A stretch of 64,000 nt of DNA from Sisyra terminalis. Lineage: Eukaryota > Arthropoda > Insecta > Neuroptera > Sisyridae. The position numbers and the translations under genes were made by a program. Below, piece after piece: positions 34,301 to 43,900 of this stretch. Under the pieces are notes generated by a model. It was not told the DNA's origin, ran no database searches, and was given only the letters and a program-made list of their open reading frames with translations. The stretch is taken from the NCBI GenBank assembly GCA_958496175.1, contig OY292276.1, positions 25,128,001 through 25,192,000 of the forward strand. The letters are read 5' to 3'. The stretch's first letter is position 1; each line of letters opens with the position of its first letter.

Positions 34301-34455
34301 ATAACTAATTCATTTCATATTTTTACAGAGGTCAGCTTTCTCCTGATAATTTACAAAAAGTGACTCTACAGGCCATCAACACCACTCAAGTCTATGCCAT
34401 ACAATATTACGACTGGCTTTCCCAAAAAGTTCAAATGTTATCAGATGTTAAATAG
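28400..34455 (+). CDS. TMEM214: Transmembrane protein 214 (ER membrane)
   Basis: Coding exons: 28400-28517, 28586-28791, 28856-29111, 29174-29362, 29421-29864, 29929-30056, 33698-34072, 34146-34264 and 34329-34455, giving 653 aa (human TMEM214 689). The start MSNDQWKVVGKPKKEK parallels the family's WEVV-K N-terminus. A Lys/Gln-rich low-complexity stretch follows, then an alpha-helical domain with IWYLSQA, which parallels IMWALGQA in the human protein. After the long intron there is one strong membrane segment (about residues 463-480, TIIFLLILALGGVVFYDI) and a helical C-terminal region. In vertebrates TMEM214 is an ER anchor for procaspase-4 during ER stress; that role is not established for insects. 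Introns are 60-75 bp except the 3,641-bp sixth intron. It converges on TATDN1. Confidence 0.85.
30749..30778. repeat. 13-bp perfect inverted repeat
   Basis: The arms TTAACATTAACAC and GTGTTAATGTTAA are separated by AACA. Confidence 0.75.
31766..32580 (+). mobile_element. Decayed hAT element
   Basis: The left terminus CAGTGGCGTAGCTACC, followed by GGCGGGGCAGTGCCCCGG, matches the hAT MITE at 26201. A broken transposase C-terminus lies at 32071-32327. On the right a subterminal GTGGGGCCCCATTTTTT is present, but I do not find the expected complementary CTACGCCACTG, so the right end appears lost. Confidence 0.65.
32071..32327 (+). pseudogene. hAT transposase C-terminal (dimerisation) remnant
   Basis: The conserved hAT dimerisation motif is clear: SAAAERSFSKLKII in one frame, a stop at 32194-32196, then NNMGQTQLRHLSVIATENK and NEVIDTFANTKARKKL in another frame to the stop at 32325-32327. 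This is the hAT C-terminal region typical of the ZMYM/DUF4371-associated transposases. The rest of the transposase, including the catalytic core, is missing, so it cannot be active. Confidence 0.85.
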
Positions 34456-34648
34456 ATTTTACGTATAGTTTATATGTTGTGGAGGAATAACTAATCATGT
34501 TACTGTGTGATTATTTCCGTTTATTTTCTTAATTTTGTATGAATGCGATTGAGAAAATGTTAGTATTAAATATATAAATGTACTTTGGTTATATATTTAA
34601 AGGTTCTTTCCATGTTCTATGCTACAGACAGTTAAATCGATATTTTTT

Positions 34649-34654
34649 TTTATT
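34649..34654 (-). promoter_or_regulatory. Poly(A) signal of TATDN1
   Basis: AATAAA on the minus strand, 49 nt beyond the TATDN1 stop codon. Confidence 0.5.
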
Positions 34655-34702
34655 TAACATTTGGGTAGATTGAAAAATATTTAATATTAAATCAATATAT
34701 TG

Positions 34703-37700
34703 TTAGTTGTCTTTAAAAAATAATTCCATTGTATTATTAAATATACGTTCTGATAATTCCTCTGTATCATCATCTCGAACTTGACTTATAATTTCATATA
34801 TTTGCCTGAAAAAAAAACACTAAAATTATTTTCAAAATCCGAAAAAATATACATTGTGTCAGAGAAATACATATGATTAATTGACAATAATTATATCTCC
34901 TTCACCTTTAACATTCCAATATGTCACGATAACCTTTTACAAATTTGATACTATAATTTAAATAGGATATTGTATTTGATAAGGGATATAAAAGATAAAT
35001 AGATGACTTACTGAATATTGCATGGTTCATTTCTGGATTTGACCAAATTTTCAGCTTTCCATTTTTCCTTTTTGACCGAGGGGAAATGCGTTTTTATATA
35101 TTTGAAGCCGGCGTGAGTTGGTCGAACTTCACACCATGGGCAATCAGTTTCTAGCAATAAACGGTTACTGGGAATTTCTTTCATAGTATTTAAATTTTCT
35201 TCGGTTTTCAACGAACTAAAATCTTCGGGATTAAACTAAACATTTTCGATTTAATACTTGCAAATACCATCCGTTGATGCCGATGTAGAATCCCATGTTG
35301 ACAAAAGTCTTCATATCGTCAACTGAACCATCGAACGAATGAACAACTCCTGTTAAATTCTGATATTTTGAAACGATTTCAATAAAATCAGCCGCTGCGT
35401 TACGACAATGTAGAAATAATGGTTTTTTCAATTTTTCACTTAATTTCAATTGAACATCAAAATATCTGAAAATTAAGCATAATATATTTAAAGTTGAAGT
35501 TTGTACTCTAAATTATGATGTGGCATACTTTTTTTGAATGTCCTTCGGACAAAATTCCAGTCGATCATAGTCCAATCCACATTCACCGATAGCTACAATT
35601 TTTCTTTTATCTCTAGTAATTAGAGCTTCTAAATTGCTGAGATAATCATCAGGATTTTCTTCAAATTCCTGACAACGAGTTGGATGGCATCCGACAGTAC
35701 TAAAAAGTTTCTCTAAATTCCTATTTAAGTTTTATTTTAAATTTTAATGCTTTTTATATTATTTTACCGTTTGTTAAGGAAAGCTCATAGGCTTTTTGAC
35801 TTTCAGAGAGATTTCCTCCAGTGATTAGAATCTTTTCTAAGCCAGCATCCCAAGCTCGATTTAGTACATTAATCAAATCTGGTTGGTGTTTTTTAGATCC
35901 GTGATATATTCCATTGTACATTGAATCGGTTAAATTCGCTCCAATATCTATTAATTCAAGTTGCCTTTATTAACACTGATGATTATTGATAGTTATAGTT
36001 TTTAGAGATTTAATATTTCCATAACTATTTTGAAAACAAAATTTTTGTAATAGGCGTCGAACTTGGCACATAAAACAATGATTTACTAAAAAAGCCGTGA
36101 CTTCGGTCAAAAAAAACACTTTCGGCTTCAGCCATAATCGGCTGAAGGTTTGATTGAAGTTAAAGCTTAATTGTATTAGACCTGACAACAAAATCAAAAT
36201 ATGATTCAAATGGTTGGTTTCAATGCGGTTCATTAAATGTATAAAATAAACACAAAACACACAGTGGAAATACATATAACTATGCTATTGTTAAATTAAA
36301 TATTTATATTAGTAAATACATGAGTACGTTTATCAAAATATACTTATAATATATAAAAAGTAAATTTACAATGCCTTTTATAACTGATTCCTAAAAAAAG
36401 TGAGCTGGGACTTATATAAGATAATAAATACCTTCATAAAATATTGGAGAGAAAGTCCATTGTATTATTCCTTTCTCGGGTCAAGTCTCTTTTACGTCGG
36501 TCAATATCTGGCAACGTTGCATTTTCCAGTTTGATATTAATTTAATTCGCAAATAAATCATTGGCTCATAATGAAAATTTAGCCACAAAAGAGAAAAATA
36601 TACCATATTATAACTGAAGAATAAACAAAAACGCGAATAGAATAAAAAACAAAGTTTAAATTACTATCTCGCTGTTGAAATTGCAACATCGCTAGGTCGG
36701 TCGACCTAAAAGAGACTTAAGCCCTTTTCTTTCTAAGAAAATGCTATATTAAAAAATTGTTATGGGAAACGAATATTTTTTTCTTGCAGAGGCGATGGTT
36801 CATAACAGGTTACGAACCTGTGGTGCATACGGAGTCTAGCTAAACCAAAAGTCTATGAGGGCCGTTTTAGAAATGTATTGTGCAGACTAGAATAACCGAA
36901 TAGGCCCAAGATCATATAAAAGTCAAATAAAAACACCGTAAAACAGAAACCTTATACGGTTTCAAAAGTATAATATTTCATAATAAGCCTACTATTGGCC
37001 GAGTGGTTTAGGAGACTGCTCCAAAACTGGTAGGTGTTGGGTTCGATCTTCATATCGAGTAAATTTTCAATATTTCTCGATTATGGATTTTTATTAAATC
37101 GCTAAAGACCTTAGTAGTTATACAGCGATGGTAAATAACAGTAAAAAAATCATAATGAAAACAAAACATTCGTTGATACTTTAACGGATATTTTTGTTGG
37201 TGCGAATTAATGCATTAATGGTTGGACTAACGATGCTTCTGCTTAGATGGCAAAGTATATAATTAGAGCGACAGAAAAGGAATCAATATCACACGTTTCA
37301 ATTACGGTTAAAACGATCAGCTTGTGACCTTCTAAATTGATAACGAAATAGATTTTGTAATTTAAAATAACTTTTGTTTCCAACCAAGATTTATGAAATT
37401 CTTTTCTTAATTATTTGTGTCAACATTGCTGTGCGTTGACTTATATTAATATGCCACAGCCTCCAGCATACTTTTATACCACTTCTTCTTGATTTCTTTA
37501 TAATTAGCTTTTACTAGCTCTTGTAATACGAATTATAATGAAAAAATTGAAGCAACTTGTAATATCGTGATTTTACAAGGTTTGTTTTAAATGTGTCTTG
37601 TACAAATCTTATGCAATAAAAAAATAAATTCAAATACAGTAGCTTTTATAGATTAGATTTATAAGTATAGTAGCCAAGTTACTTTTATGAACGTCAGTAC

Positions 37701-38360
37701 TTGGTAACGTACCAATCTCAGTTTCTTTTAATTCAATTCACGATTTTGTTGTTAATTCAATTCTGGCAATCAGTCTAGATTATTCTTTGGCGTTTGGTTG
37801 TCATTATGAATGGTTATTTTGGTTATTTATTCGCGAATTAAATTAAAAATAAAATAGAGAATGAGACGTTACCGTTAATAGTAACTTGTATAAAAACTAC
37901 TCGTTGTACTTTTCTATTAGTTCTACCGATTCTACTCCTATTAAGTATTTTTAACTAAAGCAACCAGTGTAACCTTGCCAAGGTTGCCGAGCACCCTGTA
38001 TATATCTCAAAACTTAATACTGCTTAATACCATTATGCTTTAAATTCATAAAATATAAGCACGTTACTGGATATGGATTTTAATTTAAAAACATTTGTTA
38101 GTTATTTGAGTAATTTCAGTATTCGATTCCAATATTACTTTTATAAATATTTGCAAATTTAATTTAAAAATTCTGAACGAAAAATCTTTTCCATAATATC
38201 CTAATATTGTTCTTTGAGCGGTTTTTAAGAAGCACCACGAAAACAAATTTAAATTAGTATCTGAGACAAAAGATTGAAAATTTATAACGCTTAGTGCCAA
38301 AAATATCAAGGCTCTTTTATTTATATCAAAAATTAAAACCTTACCAATAAAACGTTTCAT
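34703..38360 (-). CDS. TATDN1: TatD-family deoxyribonuclease TATDN1
   Basis: Coding exons in transcript order: 38345-38360, 35768-35947, 35529-35712, 35268-35465, 35012-35215 and 34703-34805, giving 294 aa (human 297). This is a metal-dependent nuclease of the amidohydrolase-like TatD fold, linked in animals to DNA processing. Active-site segments are IDIGANLTD (5-13), [18 protein letters not shown] (Glu109), FLHCRN, VVHSFDG and LLETDCPW. The first coding exon is only 16 nt (Met-Lys-Arg-Phe-Ile plus one base). It is supported because its donor GTAAGG and the acceptor before 35947 together rebuild [13 protein letters not shown]. The donor at 35267 (GTATTT) is chosen because it restores [11 protein letters not shown] as in homologues. 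The first intron is 2,397 bp and full of repeats; the others are 52-206 bp. Confidence 0.95.
36478..36725. mobile_element. MITE family A, near-complete copy
   Basis: The left arm contains GGGTCAAGTCTCTTTTACG, CGGTC, then CTGGCAACGTTGCATTTTCC. The right arm is its inverse: TTGCAACATCGCTAGGTCGG, then CCTAAAAGAGACTTAAGCCC. The interior has GGCTCATAATGAAAATTTAG and AAACGCGAATAG. It is about 248 bp with no open frame. Confidence 0.75.
36987..37156 (+). mobile_element. tRNA-derived SINE, copy 2 (best preserved)
   Basis: It begins GCCTACTATTGGCCGAGTGG (A box) and has GGTAGGTGTTGGGTTCGATC with a good B box (GGTTCGA). The shared body follows (CATATCGAGTAAATTTTCAA, AATCGCTAAAGACC), ending in AAAAAAATCATAA. 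It lies in the first intron of TATDN1, antisense to that gene. Confidence 0.85.
37690..37875 (+). repeat. MITE family A copy
   Basis: It shares ACGATTTTGTTGTTAATTCA, ATTCTGGCA, TTGTCATTATG, TTATTCGCGAATTAAATT and AAAAATAAAATAGAGAATG with the copy near 2341-2500. It sits 3' of the SINE in the TATDN1 intron. Confidence 0.55.
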
Positions 38361-38470
38361 TTTAAGCTGAATCCTAAACTTTTTCTATTCACAAAGTTAA
38401 AGGTTATGACAACTCAGTCAAATACGAACCGATTTAAATTAAACTTTTAGCAAAAAAAATAAAAGATGAA
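38361..38470. promoter_or_regulatory. Bidirectional promoter, TATDN1 / FAM20B
   Basis: Only 110 bp separate the two start codons, so both 5' UTRs and core promoters must lie here or overlap the partner gene. No TATA box is evident. The placement is inferred from the gene arrangement. Confidence 0.7.
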
Positions 38471-40902
38471 ATGCGTTTCAATAAAAAAATTATTTTAATA
38501 TCATTTTTATTATTTTTTGTATTTTTTTTGTTAATGTGTTACTACTTGTTGCGGACACTGACGAATCAAATAGATGTAGTACCAAAAATACAACAAATAC
38601 AAAATTCAGATAATTTTGAAAAAATATTACAATCTTATCGGCAAAATTTAGCATCAAATTATCGACGAAAAAGTGTGGACCATGACGAAATTAGTGAGAA
38701 TCTAAGGAAAAATTTGGAAAATCAAAGTGATAATAATATAAATTTAAGTGCTCTTTGGGTATTAATAAATAAGCAAATTGATAAAAACAATGTTTTTGAT
38801 TTAAATTTTAAATATTTGGGAACAGCGTTGAATGCATTAGAAACAAGTAAAATTATTTCAGCAGATGTGGACTCAAGGGGTTCTCAATTAAAATTACTTT
38901 TAATTTTAGAGGTAAGTTCAGTTCCAAATGATTATTTTTATATAATTTTTTGTTAACATTGTCGTTTTAAACTAGCGACTTTTCTTTACAAAGAAAAAAA
39001 GAGAATTTTAGCAAAATCTCAACCTATTAATTCGCATAGAATAATAATCATAATAATCTTACGAAACTAACCGTTAGTGTCCGACTGAAATTTGGTTTTA
39101 CAACCGAAACCAATTTTCGGTTTCTCTCTTAGTTTCAATCGAAACTTCTTTTTAAATTTTTTTTGTTTATTAAATTTTTGTAGTTATAAATAAAATTTTA
39201 AAGTGAAAAAATTTAAAATTAAGCATTTGGTTAATGAAATAAAGGGCCAGTTAATAAATTTATACTACATTAGCCTTTAATCACTGAACCATTCCGAAGA
39301 TCGCATAACTAATAAGATAATAATAAGAAGCTCATGAACTTTCAGCAGATTATTCTATCAAAATTGAAATTCCTAATTTAGTGCTAAAACTTACCGGAAC
39401 CGAAAGTTACCGTCGCATAATTAAGTAAAAATTCTAATTTTCATTTCATTTCTAGGGTGGCCAAAAAGTTATATTTAAGCCGCAATGGTATCCTATCAAC
39501 AAAGTTATTACCGGGAACGTTTATTCTGGGAAAGATCGTTTCAATTCCGAAATCATATCGTTTTATTTATCAGCAATTTTAGATTTTCGGTCAGCTCCTA
39601 TGGCGACCAATCGATATTTAGATCTTGAAACGGAAATTTTACCGGTTGCAACGATTCGTTTGAGCAATACAATAATAAAAGCCAACGACACTTGGTGTGT
39701 TTATGGTGTGTGCCATTATTGTCGAATTAGCGAACCAGCCTGTCCTTTCAGCTCATTGGGTTTGCGGGGCGCCGTTATATTACATCTTCCAAAAAAATTG
39801 CAAGTTCATCGATCGCCTTGGAGTCGAAAATACCAAGGAAATGAACTAGCCAAATGGCAAGTTGATATGAATTTCTGCCAGTAAGTAATATACATTGGGA
39901 TGATTAGATTGTTCGCATTTGGTTTTATAGTTACTTAGTTATGTATTTCAAATGAGTTTCTACTGAAATTTATTACAGTATTATGAACTAATTAGAAATA
40001 CGATTGGAGGACAAGGAAATGCAGCAAAATTCAGCCTAAAGATTCGGCGGAATTCATTAGTTAGTTAAGAGTAATTTAGTTTTGTGTATACTCTTGGATA
40101 AACTTGGTTTATACACTACTTTTTACTAGAGCCGAGCATGTACTATTAACTATCAAACATTGGAAAAATAAGAAAAAAATAGAAAAGAAATATATCTTTC
40201 ACTAAGATAAACATATCTTATTCTTATATTTTTTCCAACGATCGAGTTGATAATTCGTGGATCCTATTGAACAGGCTTTGACCGAAGCCGATTTTAACTT
40301 AATCCTTTGGCTGAAGCCAAAAATTCGGTCTATTTCAAATTTTAATGCACAATTAAGAGCGAGTGCGAGAAATGCAACCAGAAATAATTATAAAATATGC
40401 AATTTTGGCTTTAAAATTAGACCTAAAAGTTTTTTTTCCTTTTAGAAAAATCAAAAAACATGTACACAATGAGACAATTTTAGACTTAGTAGACGTATCG
40501 ATTTTTGATTTTTTGATTCAAAACGGTGATCGCCACCATTACGAAACTGCCAGTGGAAAAATTGTTTTAATTGATAACGGCAAAGGATTTGGAAACCCCT
40601 ATCTTCATCACATTGATATTTTGGCTCCTCTTTATCAATGTTGCATGTAAAAACTTTATATTCGTTCAAACCAATTAAATTGAATAGTTTTTAATTTTTT
40701 TAGGATTCGTTACAAAACCTGGGAACGCTTAAAATCTTTATCTGGAGGTAAACTCACAAGCGATTTGCTTTTGATAATTGGCCAAAAAGAATTAATAACC
40801 GAAGCTCATTTAAAAGCGCTCGAAGAGCGTTTACATTTTATTTACGCTGCTGTGGAATATTGTTTCAGTCGAAATCCCAAGTATAGAGTATTACAATTTT
40901 AA
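38471..40902 (+). CDS. FAM20B: Glycosaminoglycan xylosylkinase (FAM20B)
   Basis: Coding exons: 38471-38911, 39456-39880, 40446-40646 and 40704-40902, giving 421 aa (human 409). FAM20B is a Golgi type II membrane kinase that phosphorylates xylose in the proteoglycan linker tetrasaccharide. Residues about 6-27 form the signal anchor ([20 protein letters not shown]). The kinase part shows KVIFKP (Lys155), [10 protein letters not shown], cysteine-rich [23 protein letters not shown], the catalytic NGDRHHYE (Asp317), metal-binding [11 protein letters not shown] (Asp332) and APLYQCC. The HRxPWxR and AKW segments fit FAM20B better than FAM20C. The second intron (565 bp) carries GGCTGAAGCC-type repeat sequence. 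It shares a promoter with TATDN1 and ends 87 bp from the DHX30 stop. Confidence 0.93.
39077..39415. repeat. GGCCGAAACC-type repeat, second copy
   Basis: It starts GTGTCCGACTGAAATTTGG, as at 27405, then CAACCGAAACCAATTTTCGG. It ends near TACCGGAACCGAAAGTTACC. It fills most of the first FAM20B intron (38912-39455). Confidence 0.5.
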
Positions 40903-40908
40903 CAATTT

Positions 40909-40918
40909 TTTATTAAAT
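40909..40918. promoter_or_regulatory. Overlapping poly(A) signals of FAM20B and DHX30
   Basis: TTTATTAAAT gives AATAAA on the minus strand (40909-40914) for DHX30 and ATTAAA on the plus strand (40913-40918) for FAM20B. It begins 7 nt after the FAM20B stop. Confidence 0.5.
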
Positions 40919-40989
40919 ATTTCTATTTATAAAAGAAAAAAAAAAGTCAAACTATTATATATAAACAATAATATATTTTTATACAAAAA

Positions 40990-43900
40990 TTAACAACTCT
41001 TGTTTCTAATTAAAATTGAATCTATTTCCCTTAATATACTCATCCAACTCGCTATAGTTTTGCTTTCAACTCGTTCATTTTTTAAACTTTGAATTAAGAA
41101 ATATTGAATTGTTTTGTCAAGAATATTTCGCGTCGTCATTATTTTCTTAGCAGTTCTATAAATAATTCAATAATTAAAATAATAAAAAAATAAAATAATT
41201 CATATATAATATTTCTTACCCATTATCACAAGTAAACATTAAGGGTGAATACTGATCTTGTAAGCAAACTGCGTCATCTTCATCCACATTATTTTTCTAT
41301 AAATATTTTTACCAAATGATTATAAAAAAAAAGAGTGAAATATGCATCTGAAGTGGTAAGTGATAACTTCCATGATTTTAAATTATTACAATCAAAATTA
41401 TTTGTAAGTTTGTGTAAACAAATGAAAGGATGGTTTGTGTTCACCATGCCGTGAATTAAAGTTTTTGAAATAATTAGTGATAAAAAATAAAAAATATAGT
41501 TCATAAGTAATAAATTAAAATTTTAGTGTTACATTTATAAATTTTTACCCAATCCTAAATAAGTATTCGTTTTAATGTGTTTTTCAAAATCCTTAATTTA
41601 GAAAAAAGCGCCTGCATGGGTATTCTCTTAAGAACGGCTGAACCGATTTTGATAAAATTTGATATTTAGATGAATTGTATTGTCTCCCTAACAGTAGAAT
41701 GCAAATTAATACGGAAGGATTTCCATATTCCAGGCACATTCCAATCGTAAGGGTTATTATTGGATAGGAGATTTTTTTAACTAACAAGATGTGCAAGATG
41801 TATAAGAAGAATATGTAAATTTACCGTGAAGATGGAAATATAATTGAGTCATTTTTAAATGAAAATTGAGACGAATACCTCAATCACGCGGGCGGCTATC
41901 CATTAATTATATTACTCGATTTATGAGATTTTTAAAACCCTTCCTCTCTCTACGTTACATTTTCAATTAACACACTATAGTACTCCTATGCTTGTAATTC
42001 AAAAACGACATATTTTTATGTAATTGTATAATTACATATTATGTTAATGTTATAACAATTTGCGTATGTGGTTAAAGTAATATTAGTGCAACAGATTCAT
42101 TGACCGATTCTGTTTAAGATTTAATTCTTTCTTTATTACTACCTTTAAGGCATCCATTAATTACGTGAGACAATTTTAGCTATTTTTCGACCCACCCTCT
42201 CTCCTTGATTCGTGAGCTTTTGCTCGACCTCCTTCCTTAATATCACGAGAGTTTTTACAAAATGCGTATTTGTAAATGTAAATAAATTAATCTGTGCTTC
42301 GATTACATTAGATTTATTAAAAAATACAATTTTAAAAAATTACGTCATATTTGCTCCTAAACGCCTCATGTAATTAATGGATGCCCCCTAACATCTTATA
42401 TATTTCCCTATTACATTTTATCACAAATCTTGAATAATCCCCCCAGTATAGGGTAATATAATAAAATAGAGTAATATTTCCTATTCAGGCAAACATCATA
42501 GTTTGGGGGCTACAAAGATCATCAACAATTTTGAGAAAACAGCCCTGATGTTAAAGCATACTTTAATATTCTTGCAAATATATACCAACTTTTCCACCAA
42601 AAATCGGCAACCTTATATGCTTATTTCTCAATTATGCATTATTTTTTATTTTATTTGTAAAATAGCCTAATGTTCCATAAAAGTTATCACTTCAAAGAAC
42701 TAAAGATTATTTACCTTTTCCAAAGTGAAATCGTTTTTGAATAATAATATCGCCAATGGGGAAATGATGCTAGTTTCTCGAACAACTGTTATTTTCCTCG
42801 TCAAAGAATGAGTCTCATTACTATATAATAAAAATGTTGATGGTGTTAAATTTAATTTATAGTTAACACTATCCGAAGCGATCATTGCTGGTTGTTTATG
42901 TCTAGAAATCAAGAAAAAAATTGTTCAAAATGTAATTCTTTAAGTTTACAAATTAACTTACTCTGTACTTAAGATCGATTGTTTCTTTGATCTTTTCTTT
43001 ACTATAATATGTTGCTTCAAAATTTTATTTAGCCCTGATAATAACACAGCTTTTATCAATTCACTGTTATCGGAAAAATCCTTCTTGAAGCTAAAAATAT
43101 TTTCAATATTCTCCAAGTAATTTATGTGAACTTCTCGTATTTCTACAAAACGGAAACTTATGATTTAAGGTTTTTGTGAAAAATGTGAGCATATTTACTT
43201 GATAATAAGAACATTTTGTTGAAATTAATTTGCATTGCGTTACACCAATCTTTTGCGGTAAATTCTGAAAAACTTTTTCTCCACTGTTTCACCAATTCAT
43301 GTAAGGCAATGTGATCGCTATTTCTATTAAATTCCTGTTTTAACGATCTTACGGAAGCCTTGTGTATTAGTGCTGAAATGAAAATTTCAGTGTCGGTACT
43401 GAGAGCCGTAACAATGTCTAAAATAGGTAAAGAGCAGCCGAAGAAATGAGAATAAACTAGAGCCTTAGATAGCGACGGCGAGAGGGAATAATGTGCAATT
43501 ATTTTTCCTAATGGAGTCAATTTTTCATCAGCAGTTAATATTTTCAAAGCAATCAATTCGTTGACGGCCACTTCAATAGCGTTTGTGTTGGGCGGATTTG
43601 GCATTTCTTGCAAAAAATCAACGGCATTAACGTAAGGGTTGTAAATTTTCGAGTCGAGCACCAACTTTGTGAGGGATACACGAAGGATTTCAGGAATTGC
43701 ATACTTGTTCATTGAATCATACTTTGATTTTGGGAACAGATGGAAGCTTTCGCCTGGCCTAACTCGACCGGCACGACCTCTTCGCTGATCTACATTCGAT
43801 TGCGAGACCCAATAGTTATCAATACACTCACGACTTCTTTCTTTTTCCAATCTTTGTTCTTTATGTGCTCCACTATCAATAACATAAACCACATCATTAA

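Larger units (their letters stand above)
35948..38344. other. 2.4-kb first intron of TATDN1
   Basis: It contains CGGCTGAAGG/TTCGGCTTCAGCC repeat pieces (about 36050-36160), a family A MITE (36478-36725), a SINE (36987-37156) and a second family A copy (about 37690-37875). No gene is recognised. Confidence 0.7.

Noticed and set aside
38085..38360. A 91-codon minus-strand gene
   Set aside because: Only its first 16 nt are coding, as the first TATDN1 exon. The rest is intron read through the GTAAGG donor.
40257..40445. Open frame beginning [15 protein letters not shown] as an extra FAM20B exon or small gene
   Set aside because: It consists of GGCTGAAGCC-type repeat sequence within the second FAM20B intron. 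The exon boundary at 40446 gives an uninterrupted kinase domain without it.
43158..43198. DHX30 ending with the residues KNLKS at a stop at 43158
   Set aside because: A GTAAAT donor at 43198 and an acceptor before 43142 remove this stop and restore a C-terminal region matching the family, so the apparent end is intron read-through.
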